Under the pieces are notes generated by a model. That model was given only the letters and a program-made list of their open reading frames with translations, ran no database searches and had not been told where the DNA came from. Below, piece by piece: positions 13,601-23,389 of a stretch of DNA of 64,000 nt. Positions within the stretch are counted from its first letter, which is position 1. Each line of letters starts with the position of its first letter. Position numbers and translations under genes: made by a program. The DNA comes from Edolisoma coerulescens (taxonomy: Eukaryota; Chordata; Aves; Passeriformes; Campephagidae): contig VWZW01004142.1 of the NCBI GenBank assembly GCA_013397115.1, positions 62,319 through 126,318 on the forward strand, given 5' to 3'.

Positions 13601-16600
13601 GGTTAAACTTATCAAAGAGAGAAGAAATGCAATTTAATTTATCAAATGCCACTAATAATACTCAAGGCTTAATATTAATTAATGTAAATTTTCTTTCCTC
13701 ATCTATAAGACAGATAAATTAAACATGATTCACCAAATTGTGAAGTCTTTTGCTTATCCATCCATAAATAGCTTCCAGTTATTTTGAAATTAACTAGCTG
13801 AGAAATCACTGCTGAATTGAGAATATTTAACACAGTTTGATCTTCTCTGATGCAGAGAAGCCTGCCTAAGTCACCTTACACCTCCTTGTAAGGTGTTACC
13901 TAATTTGAAAGCACTTTATTCAGTCAGTCCAGAAAAAGCTCACCTGGAAGTGAGCACTCATCAAAGTTTATGGTCAGACTTCTGTCTTGCTTTAGTAGTT
14001 GCTATCAATATTTTGTATCAGGAACACCACATGACAAAGCCACCAGTAATCATGGCTTTTTAAGTAATATTAGGGAAAAAAAATCACTCTTTCTCATGAA
14101 TTGTTTCTGTGTTATTTAAAGAAATGGGATTTTTTTTTTTAACAAAAACCCAGGCCTGATCAACCATTTGATTTATTTCATCCACCTAAAACCTAACCTG
14201 TAGATCCAACACAGTCTTATGATCCAAGGAACAAAAATGATGACTGACATGGTTTGATATGATTTGATAAACAGATCTTCTTAGTAAGTAAAATAGGAAG
14301 GAAGCTCCTAAAAAATTTTTTACACTCAGAATGCTGTTAATTAAATTGTCCATAGAGGAGTAATGATGCCTCACTGCAAATCTAAGACATTTCAACTTTT
14401 TTTTTTCCTTTTTCCTGTTTTTTCTGAAGTGCAAATACGACTTTTGCTGGATTTGCTTAGAAGAATGGAAGAAGCACAGCTCTTCCACTGGAGGCTACTA
14501 CAGATGCACTCGCTATGAAGTTATTCAGCATGTAGAGGAACAGTCCAAGGAGATGACAGTAGAGGTAACAAATGAATGTGTGTTTGAAAAATAGCACTTA
14601 GGTTGCAATTCTCCATTTAGGATAAGTTTAATCAGAATTCTTCCAAACCAGAGTTCCAAACAGAAAAATACAACCTTAAACATATCAAAGAGACAAAAAG
14701 AAAGCACTACTTATTTGTGGATACATAAGATTTCTGCTTTTGACTTTGCTAACAACCACGATGACTTTACTCAAGTCATTTAACTTCTCTGTGACATGGT
14801 TTCCTTTTGTGAAATGAGCAAGCTGGTCCTGTAATTAGCTGCTGTGCGCTACAGAAGACATGCCTTAATTTTGGCTTTTGGAAAGTTGCTTTAAATAGCA
14901 GGCAGTGACAGTGTATCAATTCTTTGGCTGCAGTATTTGCAGCCTTGTGAATTTCAAAAATTACTTTTGTCTCTTTACTTACATGGCACTCAGCATTGTG
15001 TACAGTACTTTATATATAGTCTGAATAGAAACAGTTCATTATTTCATTACATCTAATGGTGATTGGTGTATTAAATTATGAGATTTATTTTGGTTTCTTT
15101 TGTTTCCTCATTATTTTCCAGGCTGAAAAGAAGCATAGAAGATTTCAAGAGCTTGATAGGTTTATGCACTATTATACAAGATTTAAGAACCATGAACTTA
15201 GCTACCAGGTGTGGGTCAAGCCATTTTTACTAATGTTGGTTTCTGTTTTATTAATCCAAAAATAATTATCTTATTGTATGTTATTTATTTTCTTTTTCTA
15301 GTTAGAACAGCGCCTTCTAAAAACAGCCAAAGAAAAGATGGAGCAGTTGAGTAGAGCTCTAAGTGGAAGTAAGTATTTGCTGTGATCTATGCCTTTGATT
15401 TGAAATCACATCAACACTGTTATGGCTAAACTGTAGTTTTTTGGATAGAGCTCACATCAGTCTGCTGTGTGATGTCATCCCTTCAGTACTAGAATTTGTA
15501 AATATTGGATGAAAGTTAAAAGTAAAGTAAATCTTACCTATTCCAAAGCCTCAAGGAGGAAGTAGCATTAGTAAGGTTGAAGCTAATGTTCTGCGCTTAT
15601 TTCTTTTAGTGAGAACACTGTGCAGTCACTGAGAAGTTACTGCTCTTTACTTGCAAAATATTTAACTGATATGCACAAAAGTAATGCTGACATCAGCAGG
15701 AAAATACTTTCCCAATGCTTGTTTCATTTTGCAGCTGAGGGAGGCTGTCCTGATACCACATTCATTGAAGATGCAGTGCAAGAGCTTCTAAAAACTCGCC
15801 GCATTCTTAAGTGTTCTTATCCATATGGATTCTTTTTGGAGCCTAAAAGCACAAAGAAAGAAATATTTGAACTTATGCAGGTAATACATGGATATACTTT
15901 ACCTTCCTAATGGCATTTTTTTTTAATATTAGTTATCAGTGTCTTTTTGCCATTTTTGTAGTATAAAACTGACATACTTGTTTTGTATTTGTAACCAAGT
16001 TTGGAAAAGTAGCATATTTTTTATATCACTTTGCAAAGGAAAAGGATAAGGACAGATGGAAGGGGAAAGTAAGAAAATTTCCTGTTCATCTGCTTTCTGA
16101 GGGTAACATTTTAGCTTCAGTCTTCATCTCCTTCTCTACCTTCTCTTTCCTTTCTTTCCCTTCTGATGTGCTTGACATCTGGGACGAGGCAAAATTGGGG
16201 GAATACCTGGGACTGCTGCCTCCTTTCCTGTCCCTTAGGTCCCTTGAAGATGTTCAGTATTTCAGAGTGCAGGGAAATCCTGCTCCAAGCTGGAGGACAG
16301 AATGTAGGTCAGTAAAACAGTAGGCTATGGGGCAGATATTTTGGGGTATTTAGGTATTTCATAAGGTATTTTCAGAAAAATTGATATCATTCTGCTCAGT
16401 ACTTATGGAGGAGAGCTCTTCCTGATTTGCATTTTCCTGTAAAACTCTTTTTTTTCTGTGCTATTGCTATTGCAGACAGACCTAGAAATGGTCACTGAAG
16501 ACCTCGCACAGAAAGTGAACAGGCCTTACCTTCGGACGCCTCGCCATAAAATCATCCGAGCAGCTTGTCTCGTGCAGCAGAAGCGACAGGAGTTCCTGGC

Positions 16601-19600
16601 CTCTGTGGCCCGTGGTGTAGCTCCTGCAGACTCTCCAGAAGCACCCAGGCGCAGGTAATGCACCCAAAACACTGCACAAATCAGAAAAAGTTCATTTGAT
16701 AGCTGCCAAATTGGGTGAATCCACTGCTGTTCTCTGACTATGAGGTAGATGCTGAGTGTGGTGGTTGTAAATCACTGTGATAGGGATATTTTCTTGGACG
16801 TTTGATCCTTGTGGCGTTACAGCCTTTGGGGAAAAATGTATTTTTCTTTTTGAGGATCAGTGCTTTGTGTGTTGCAACCTAAATTGCTTCCCCATTTGTG
16901 ATATATTAATGATTAGATGTCATGATTACCATTTCACTTTTTTCCATCAAGATTGTCACTAAATCCCTGGTACACTTCAAAAATCTCTTAAATATTTGCT
17001 AAACAGATTAGCAGTTCTGGAATAGTCAACAATTTAACTGTAGGGTTTTCAAAATTAATTTTGAGTCAAGAATTAAAGGGGAAGACTTGTTAAGTTTAGA
17101 GAGCTACAATTGCACTAGTTTTCAGATTTCAATAGGTTTTGAAGCTCTGGAGGTTGTTCATATTTGTTCTACTTCTAAATTTGATGGTATATCTTTCCAT
17201 TTTACAGCTTTGCTGGTGGAACATGGGATTGGGAGTATTTAGGATTTGCATCCCCCGAGGTAAACTATTTCTTTTTAATTTTTTTAACTTAGTTCTGCAT
17301 ATGCTAGAAACACAGGTATGATCACAATCTGCATGACAAGCTTCCTTATCTTGAGTCAAAGCATTTCAAGTTGGTTAAGCTTTCCATTTCATTTATTTCA
17401 CAATAGAAGGAAATATATTCGTAGCTAATTGTGCAGTGACTCTAAACAATGCCTCTAATATGGATGTAGTTATCTAAGGTGGCATTAGACAAGCTATTTT
17501 GCATTCATCATTTTCCTAGTACATAATCAGTTTTAAAATTGAATATAAACTGTTGTCTGTGTGCTGGAGAACCTTAAAGTAATAAATGTATAAAATTGTG
17601 TAGATTACTTTTGAATGCAATATCAGTTCAGTGGAATTTGACAAAAAGTCCAAGAAATTTCCATCCTCTGTCACAATCCAACAAAAATATGCAGGCATAC
17701 TCCTAAATATTGTTAAATATTTCAAATATTTATTTTTATTGTTATGTATTGAAGCAGGATGGAAATTGCATACTCAAATGACATTAATTTCTGCTACTTT
17801 TTTTTTAAATTAATATTCTACAATCTGTATATGGGAAAGAGTAAGTAGTTTTTGAGACTCTGCTCTAAAAAATGAGAAGCTTCCTGTAAAGCTTTCCTTT
17901 ATCATCTTAATTTTTATTTAATGTTTTGAGAACATTAGATTAAAGCATTCAGTCAGGAAGGAAACTTCATTTCAACATTTCCTTGTTTGCTGTTTTCTTT
18001 CTAGCTAGTCATTTTTAAACATCCTAGAAAACTCCTTGTACTTTTTCTATATATTTCCTTTGCTATTGTTGGTGAGCATCACGCTGGTGAGAACATGGCT
18101 CGCTTCTCTACAAAAAATCAGCTGCTTCTCCTGTCCAGTTCCTTTAGTTCTTTTGAAATAATCCCACATCTGATGACATCCAACTCATTGTGATCTTACT
18201 GTATCATCAGTGGAACTGGTTATGAGAAGAAGCTGGTAAGAAATGTGTTGAAAAGCTGTTTAGCAGTAGGTGCAATTGCAGCTGTGCTTAGATGATCTGC
18301 TTATGAGTTTTTATGATTTGCCTAAATGTGGCACTGTGTGATCCAAGTTGGTTTCTTTGCTATGTAGCTATCATGAATACTTGCAACCACCTATGCTACA
18401 GGAATTTTGTACAATTAATAATGCTCATCTTTGTTTATTTTAGTTAATTTCACTACAAAGTATTTTACATAGAGCTGTACATTTACTGATAAGTAGTAGA
18501 ATGACTGTGCATAGCAGATTATTATAGAAAATGAAATCTTACTGGTTTTAGCAAGGAATGCTGTGTGAAAATCAAAATGTTCCTGCTCAACAAAATTAGA
18601 ACTTCTTTTGCTCAATGTAGAAAATTGTTCAATATAATTAGAAATAAGCTTTCATAAGTGGTTATTAAGATCTCTTTCTAAAGGTTAATAAGCAACCAAA
18701 AATTAAATGGCTATTAGTAAAATCTATTATTTTATTGCAAACAAATGATAGCTAAGATCTGGTATGATGAATAGATCTTAGTGTTCAGTGATCACTTCCC
18801 ATGATTCCTTTTCTGGTTCAGAGTGATATAATTATGTATTTTTTAAATAATTCAGTTATGTTGTTTTATATCAAGGTTTGATTTTTTGTTGTTTGAGGCA
18901 CCACCTTGCATTTAGAAAACCCCTGAGATCCCTAAAAGCTGGAAGAATATTTTAGAGAAGAATCACTTCATGCTTGCCTTGTTTCTTTATGGTGTTCCAT
19001 AGACTAACAAGCATATACTACTAACTGCTGTTGAAGGCAGAATATTGGGCTAAATGGACCTTTTGTTTGGTCCAATAAAGCTACTTTTTGATGTTCTTAC
19101 AATTTTCATGGATAAAAATCTGCACACACTCATGATTTTGTGACTATTCCGTTTGTCTTGCATATGTCATTATGAGTAAGAACTTGGTCTGAGAAAGTTC
19201 ATGGAAAAAAACATACTCTCATAATACCATCTACATTAATATGGTCATTGTGAAATAAACAAGGACATTGTGAAATATTTCAAGAGAAAGAACACTTTTG
19301 GATTTAAGTTTCAGGTACTTTCGATGTTGATGATGAAGAGTTAATATAGGAAAGGAAAACTAATGGTACTGTTTCCCAGTTCATTTGGCCAAATGAATCC
19401 TTTGGATTACAGATTTCCCAACCTGGACCTCACAGAAATGAAGAACAGTATTCTCTTCTGAAGAGAAGAGCGAGTACCTGTGTGCCTTGTGTGAATGAAT
19501 AACTGAAATTAACACAAGGTGCTACCTACACAGTCAGGTTCAGTGTCAGCTGGACATACCAGAAAAGATAACTGGAAATTTCCCTTCAAGCATAAAATTA

Positions 19601-22600
19601 GTTCCTTCACATTAAGAAAGATATGCAAATCGTATCCAAGTATTAAGATAATTAACCCTTGGGATGTTAGCTTGATGTGGTCAAGAGTCTTTTCCATAAA
19701 TACTATACAAACTAAGTACACACAATATGAGAAAATACAGGCTGCAGGAGTTCAAATCTGTATGGTATGGCTCATTAGCAGCTCGAGTTAAGCAAAACTA
19801 GAGGAGATTTGTAATTCATGGAATAAAAATCCATCGTGGACTGTCCAGTAGAGGAGTGTCAGATGTGGCTTAAGAAATTCTGGAGCCATAGTGTCCTGGA
19901 GGCTGGGAAAAGTATATCAAGTCCCAGTGTATGTCTACCAGCTTTCTGTCATCTTTTGAAGGTTATTTTCTACTGACAATTGCTGGCAGCAGAGATTCTG
20001 AGATAATCTATTGGTCTAATTCACATCAAATGTTTTTATGTTCTAAAATCACTGGGTATGCATTTATTAAAAAGTGTGTCAATGTGTGCATATATAAAGT
20101 TTGGCATCAAAGATTTTAAACAAGAAATGAGTTCTTGGAATTGTTTAAAAAGGAGATTGCAAGTATTAAAATGTTGGTAGTGCAGCTAGCATTTTTTTTT
20201 TGCTAATTCATTGTTTTATAGATTTAGGATTACCTTGGATTTTTTTGTTATTTATGTTAAGCGTTGCATGATACAACTTGCAATTCATTTTTCTGAAAGC
20301 AGGTGATTTTATAATAAGCATATAAAATCACACATTTTTTATAAAAATGTGGTGCTTGTTACTCCGAAAAATAGTACTGCATGCTGCCCTGTGTTTTGTA
20401 ACCTTTGGTTTATGCAGGAATATGCTGAATTTCAGTATCGGAGGAGGCACAGACAGCGTCGACGTGGAGACATGCACAGTCTGCTGAGTAATACTCCAGA
20501 CCCTGATGACCCCAGTGAGAGTACATTAGGTACGGACCTCTCTGGGGCTGCCTTTTTTCTCTTCCTGCTTCAGAAATTGCTGGTAGTGACCACAGTGTTT
20601 GTTCTTCTGTGGATACACTTTAAAGAAGTTTCAAATACATTGCTGTATTTTCCAGGATACAACATAAAGGCTTGTCTCTGCAGTTTTTTTATGTGATCTT
20701 AGAAGTGTTGTTGACTTCACTGTGGCTGCTGCTGTTCTTAAAGAGAAATGCATTGATCTTCCCACTAACAACTCCTCAGCTGTCCAGCACAGGTTTGCTT
20801 TTCTGAAGAAATTTTGAAGGTCACTCGTACATACACCAGCTCTTCCACGCTAATGAAAAGAACCAGTTGTGCATGGAGTATAGAGTCTACAGGCCTGTGG
20901 AGGAGAGTCACAAGGCTGTATTCCAAAACTGCTGTATTCCAAAAGGCAGCCAGGAAAGAAATTGGCCTGAGCTGTGACTTCCAGAGTGCTGCTCTTCTGA
21001 GCAGGGCTATGGCTGGTAGCACAGTCCCTTAAGGTCTCTCTGTGACTTGGCTATCTGGGCTGGCTCAGTTCTGCCAGAACCTTAGCAAAGGTACAAAAAT
21101 AGCTTGAATCCAAATCCGTGACACTTTCTGCAGAGCTGCCAGTCTGTGTGCTCAGTCTCTTAGCCACTCTGCACAAACTCTCATTGCTGTGTCTCAGGAA
21201 CTTAACACAGAGCTTGTTCTTTAAAACCAAAAGGAGAAATCCTTTATTGAGGAGAAAGGATCATATGCATCCTTTATTTTAGAAAAAAGTAATCAAAATT
21301 TTGGTGAAGTTTGGTTCTTCCCTATTACAAATAAAATGCAAAACCATCTTGTTAGTTCAAGGACTAGATTTTGACTGAACGCTTGGATATAGTATTGATG
21401 GCCAGTGCACACTGTTAAAGCACGCAAGAGAATATTATTTTATCTCAGTCTATCACGTTTTGAGTTTTGGAGTGGAAAATTCCATTTTCCCAAGTCAAAA
21501 GATTTACATTTATTTTTATTACAGAGCAGTTTTTTCTGGAAACAGCATCTTACTTCTATTTTTTGTTGGTTGTTTTAAGAAAATAGCAATGTCAGTGATT
21601 GCTGAAATATTCCTTAAGAACTCTACTCTTAATTGTGCTGCACTGTTACAGTAAAAGTTATTACAGTATAATGTTAACATTACAGTTGAGGTTTCGTCTT
21701 TCAAAGAACAGAGAAATGGGCAAACATGGTTTGTAATCCACTTGTAAATGCATTCTGTATTTATGTCCACATGCAGTAGTTTTCAGGGCTTTCCATAAAT
21801 CATGTACATGCCTTAGAAGCACTTTGCCCCTTCTGCCCATGCTCCCAATGGCATAGCCCATCCTTTCACAGAGAAGGGTACGGAGGGCAGAAAGGCACAA
21901 ATGAGCCAGGCAGTCACTCCTAAAACAGTGGGATTGGTGTTTCACTCTAAAACAGTGGGACTGATGTTTCACCACTGTATAAGAGCTGGTGTGGAAGGAG
22001 TGGTTTGGATTATTTCATTCATAGTGAATAAAGGAGTGAAATTACACAACTAGAATCCAAAAGGAAGGAAGAGATTCTGCCAGTAAATAATAGCAGAGGA
22101 GGCTTCCTCGCTGGTTCTTCAACCACTTTTGTTTTGATTGCCCAAACAGACACTCAGGAAGGTGGCAGCAGTAGAAGACATGGCACCTCCATGGTGAGTT
22201 CAGCTTCTATGGGTATTCTGCACAGCTCTTCGCTTCATGACTATACCCCTGTCAGTCGCTCTGAAAACCAGGATTCTCTTCAGGTATCTCCCCTAATCTC
22301 TTCTCCATTCTCTCTGCTTTGCTTGCTCTCCTCTGCCCTGCCTTTCTGTGTCATTTTGTCTCTGCAAATGTTCTTAATTCTTCAATGAGAAAGGGAGAAT
22401 CTAGGACAACAAATTACACATTCACACTGGTAAGAATTGCTAAACAATCACTGACATAACAATAGTCACCTTTTAAATCGTGTTGTCAGCTCTGTTGGTA
22501 AAAATCGATTCTGATAAAGGACATGTAGGAATAATGAATGAATTTCAGATTTGAGCTGAAATTACTTTTCATCCAAAATATGTAACAAGATGCAAGTTTT

Positions 22601-23384
22601 ATTCTGAGAGCAACCTTATGTATTTCCACAGGCTCTGAGTTCTCTGGATGAAGATGACCCAAACATCCTGCTAGCTATTCAGCTGTCATTACAAGAATCT
22701 GGCTTGGCCATAGATGAAGAAACAAGAGACTTTCTAAATAATGAGGCATCTTTAGGAGCAATAGGTACCTCTTTGCCTACAAGACTGGACTCTGCTCCCA
22801 TAAGTATAGACAACCCAAGGGGTGCTTTGAGCAGCTCTGAGCTGCTGGAACTCGGTGACAGTCTGATGAGACTGGGTGCAGGCAATGATCCCTTCTCAGC
22901 TGATCGTCTTCATTCACACCCCTGCAGCGAGACAAGAAGCGGATTGTACTCAACATCGAGCGATGCTGATTCCAGCAGTCAAGATCCCAATACCAGTGAA
23001 AATCTACTTGGAAATATTATGGCCTGGTTTCATGACATGAACCCACAGAGTATTGCTCTGATCCCCTCAACAAGTACAGAAACAGATGAGGAGTCACAGC
23101 AACCCAGTACTGAAGATGGGTCAGCAGGGCAACCAAATCTTACAGACACAGGGCTGGAGCCTCAGGAAGAGCATGCACTGTTTGAGGATGCACTCAAAAA
23201 CGAAGGCAGAGGAACCCAAACAGAGGAAAGCACTTCTGAAGAAAACATTATTCCAAGTGAAACAGTATCACAAATGGGTGATAATAACAGGGAGGTAACA
23301 AGCACCCTAGATGCTTCAGGAGATAGTTCAAGTCAGACGCCTCAAACCTCAAAGGAATGGACTGAACACATGCATCTGGTATGA
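1608..23384 (+). CDS. ANKIB1: ANKIB1, ankyrin-repeat and IBR-domain RBR E3 ubiquitin ligase; partial, last 14 coding exons
   Basis: The 14 exons join in frame to 761 residues plus a TGA stop, ending in HLV. This is the part of ANKIB1 after the ankyrin repeats; the human protein is about 1089 residues, so roughly 328 are missing to the left. Domains in fragment numbering: RING1 at 1-50, starting CDICMC with a CGHDFC knuckle; IBR at about 70-165; RING2 at 187-222. RING2 holds the NEGCNHMQC motif, whose Cys200 aligns with the thioester cysteine of RBR ligases such as parkin. An Ariadne-like helical region follows, then a basic RRRHRQRRR patch near 440 and a ubiquitin-interacting motif at about 517-535 (LLAIQLSLQ). 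The family accepts ubiquitin from an E2 onto RING2 before passing it to substrate. The Ariadne subfamily is autoinhibited by its C-terminal region. Substrates are not known from sequence. Exon identity rests on residue-level recall of the mammalian protein. Confidence 0.97.
3389..3533 (+). CDS. ANKIB1: ANKIB1 exon: RING1, second half
   Basis: Flanked by CTGGCAG and GTAAAT. The A completes the split Ala codon, followed by [11 protein letters not shown] and the FCPAYDC zinc-binding pair. The helix before the IBR ([13 protein letters not shown]) closes the exon in phase 0. Confidence 0.96.
4843..5009 (+). CDS. ANKIB1: ANKIB1 exon: IBR domain, first half
   Basis: A CCCCACAG acceptor and a GTTAGT donor. 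It encodes the IBR ligands in [11 protein letters not shown] and [10 protein letters not shown], with a Ser/Thr-rich insert between them. The TGG Trp codon is split TG|G across the next intron, which fixes the GTTAGT donor. Confidence 0.95.
5010..9197 (+). other. ANKIB1: ANKIB1 intron (4.2 kb)
   Basis: There are several open frames of 80-160 codons on both strands (for example 5116-5601), but none has a recognisable domain or supported splice sites. An AGATAT-type simple repeat sits at 7795-7834. I see no CR1 element here. Confidence 0.6.
7795..7834 (+). repeat. AGATAT-type simple repeat
   Basis: A run of imperfect AGATAT/AGATAG units inside an ANKIB1 intron. Confidence 0.8.
9198..9286 (+). 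CDS. ANKIB1: ANKIB1 exon: IBR domain, end
   Basis: A TTTTCAG acceptor and a GTAAGA donor. It encodes [15 protein letters not shown], the last IBR cysteines and histidine, then the linker KISEMKPEE. It ends one base into a Leu codon. Confidence 0.95.
10296..10426 (+). CDS. ANKIB1: ANKIB1 exon: RING2 with catalytic cysteine
   Basis: The acceptor is CTCAAAAAG, chosen because it completes the split Leu codon and gives [10 protein letters not shown]. The exon encodes the first RING2 ligands (CANCKSPIQ) and NEGCNHMQC. The predicted thioester cysteine is the TGC codon at 10403-10405. Confidence 0.95.
10427..14429 (+). other. ANKIB1: ANKIB1 intron (4.0 kb) with one CR1 copy
   Basis: Apart from the CR1 fragment at 12334-12980, this is ordinary AT-rich intron sequence with no coding or RNA gene that I can support. 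Confidence 0.6.
12334..12980 (-). mobile_element. CR1 LINE fragment, internally deleted
   Basis: On the minus strand the element ends at the left with a degenerate ATTCTATGATTCT tail. Translated on the minus strand, 12420-12560 gives the CR1 ORF2 C-terminus ([18 protein letters not shown]). 12577-12591 still encodes FADDT, the reverse-transcriptase catalytic motif, though frame-shifted. 12680-12975 matches earlier RT sequence (DFSKTFDT). The segment between those two RT parts is missing, so the copy is deleted and inactive. It lies antisense to ANKIB1 in an intron. Confidence 0.8.
14430..14564 (+). CDS. ANKIB1: ANKIB1 exon: RING2 end and start of Ariadne-like region
   Basis: Flanked by TTTCTGAAG and [19 protein letters not shown] supplies the last RING2 ligands. 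It continues through [13 protein letters not shown] into a helical segment. 45 codons, phase 0 at both ends. Confidence 0.95.
15122..15208 (+). CDS. ANKIB1: ANKIB1 exon: Ariadne-like helices
   Basis: Flanked by TTTTCCAG and GTGTGG. 29 codons, phase 0 at both ends, encoding charged helical sequence ([19 protein letters not shown]). The next intron is only 93 bases. Confidence 0.94.
15302..15368 (+). CDS. ANKIB1: ANKIB1 exon: Ariadne-like helices, short exon
   Basis: Flanked by TTTTTCTAG and GTAAGT. It encodes a 22-residue helix ([15 protein letters not shown]...) and ends one base into a Thr codon that is completed in the next exon. Confidence 0.93.
15735..15880 (+). CDS. ANKIB1: ANKIB1 exon: Ariadne-like region
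   Basis: Flanked by ATTTTGCAG and GTAATA. It encodes [14 protein letters not shown] and [11 protein letters not shown], almost unchanged from mammals. The open frame upstream of 15735 is intronic. Confidence 0.95.
16476..16654 (+). CDS. ANKIB1: ANKIB1 exon: end of Ariadne-like region and linker
   Basis: Flanked by TATTGCAG and GTAATG. It encodes [32 protein letters not shown] and a proline-rich linker. 59 codons plus AG of a Ser codon. Confidence 0.95.
17208..17259 (+). CDS. ANKIB1: ANKIB1 exon: 52-base exon
   Basis: Flanked by TTTTACAG and GTAAAC. It encodes the tryptophan-rich [17 protein letters not shown]. It is too short to show as an open frame of its own, but the phase fits both neighbours. 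Confidence 0.93.
17260..20417 (+). other. ANKIB1: ANKIB1 intron (3.2 kb)
   Basis: AT-rich intron. Short open frames occur on both strands, but nothing is recognisable and I see no clear repeat. Confidence 0.6.
20418..20529 (+). CDS. ANKIB1: ANKIB1 exon: basic patch
   Basis: Flanked by TTTATGCAG and GTACGG. It encodes [18 protein letters not shown] and then an acidic Ser/Pro stretch. It ends one base into an Asp codon. The arginine cluster could be a nuclear-localisation or RNA-binding signal; that is inference. Confidence 0.95.
21921..21974 (+). repeat. Two-copy 27-bp tandem repeat
   Basis: Two adjacent copies of a 27-base unit, each starting TAAAACAGTGGGA and containing TGTTTCAC. They differ at only a few bases, pointing to a fairly recent local duplication in an ANKIB1 intron. 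Confidence 0.85.
22150..22283 (+). CDS. ANKIB1: ANKIB1 exon: Ser-rich linker
   Basis: Flanked by CCAAACAG and GTATCT. It encodes [23 protein letters not shown] and [10 protein letters not shown]. Disordered, low-complexity sequence that tracks the mammalian exon residue by residue. Confidence 0.94.
22632..23384 (+). CDS. ANKIB1: ANKIB1 terminal coding exon: UIM and acidic tail
   Basis: The acceptor is TTTCCACAG. The first 24 codons hold the ubiquitin-interacting motif ([16 protein letters not shown]). Then come [33 protein letters not shown], and a long acidic Ser/Thr-rich tail ending at TGA 23382-23384. The tail is the least conserved part of the protein. Confidence 0.97.
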   Translation, partial: ALSSLDEDDPNILLAIQLSLQESGLAIDEETRDFLNNEASLGAIGTSLPTRLDSAPISIDNPRGALSSSELLELGDSLMRLGAGNDPFSADRLHSHPCSETRSGLYSTSSDADSSSQDPNTSENLLGNIMAWFHDMNPQSIALIPSTSTETDEESQQPSTEDGSAGQPNLTDTGLEPQEEHALFEDALKNEGRGTQTEESTSEENIIPSETVSQMGDNNREVTSTLDASGDSSSQTPQTSKEWTEHMHLV

Positions 23385-23389
23385 ATAAA
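23384..23389 (+). promoter_or_regulatory. ANKIB1: AATAAA hexamer overlapping the ANKIB1 stop codon
   Basis: The stop codon runs straight into the hexamer (TGAATAAA). If used, cleavage would leave almost no 3'UTR. Use is unproven. Confidence 0.35.

Noticed and set aside
15620..15734. An open frame extending upstream of the ANKIB1 exon at 15735
   Set aside because: It continues through the TTTTGCAG acceptor and does not match ANKIB1. The preceding exon joins cleanly at 15735.
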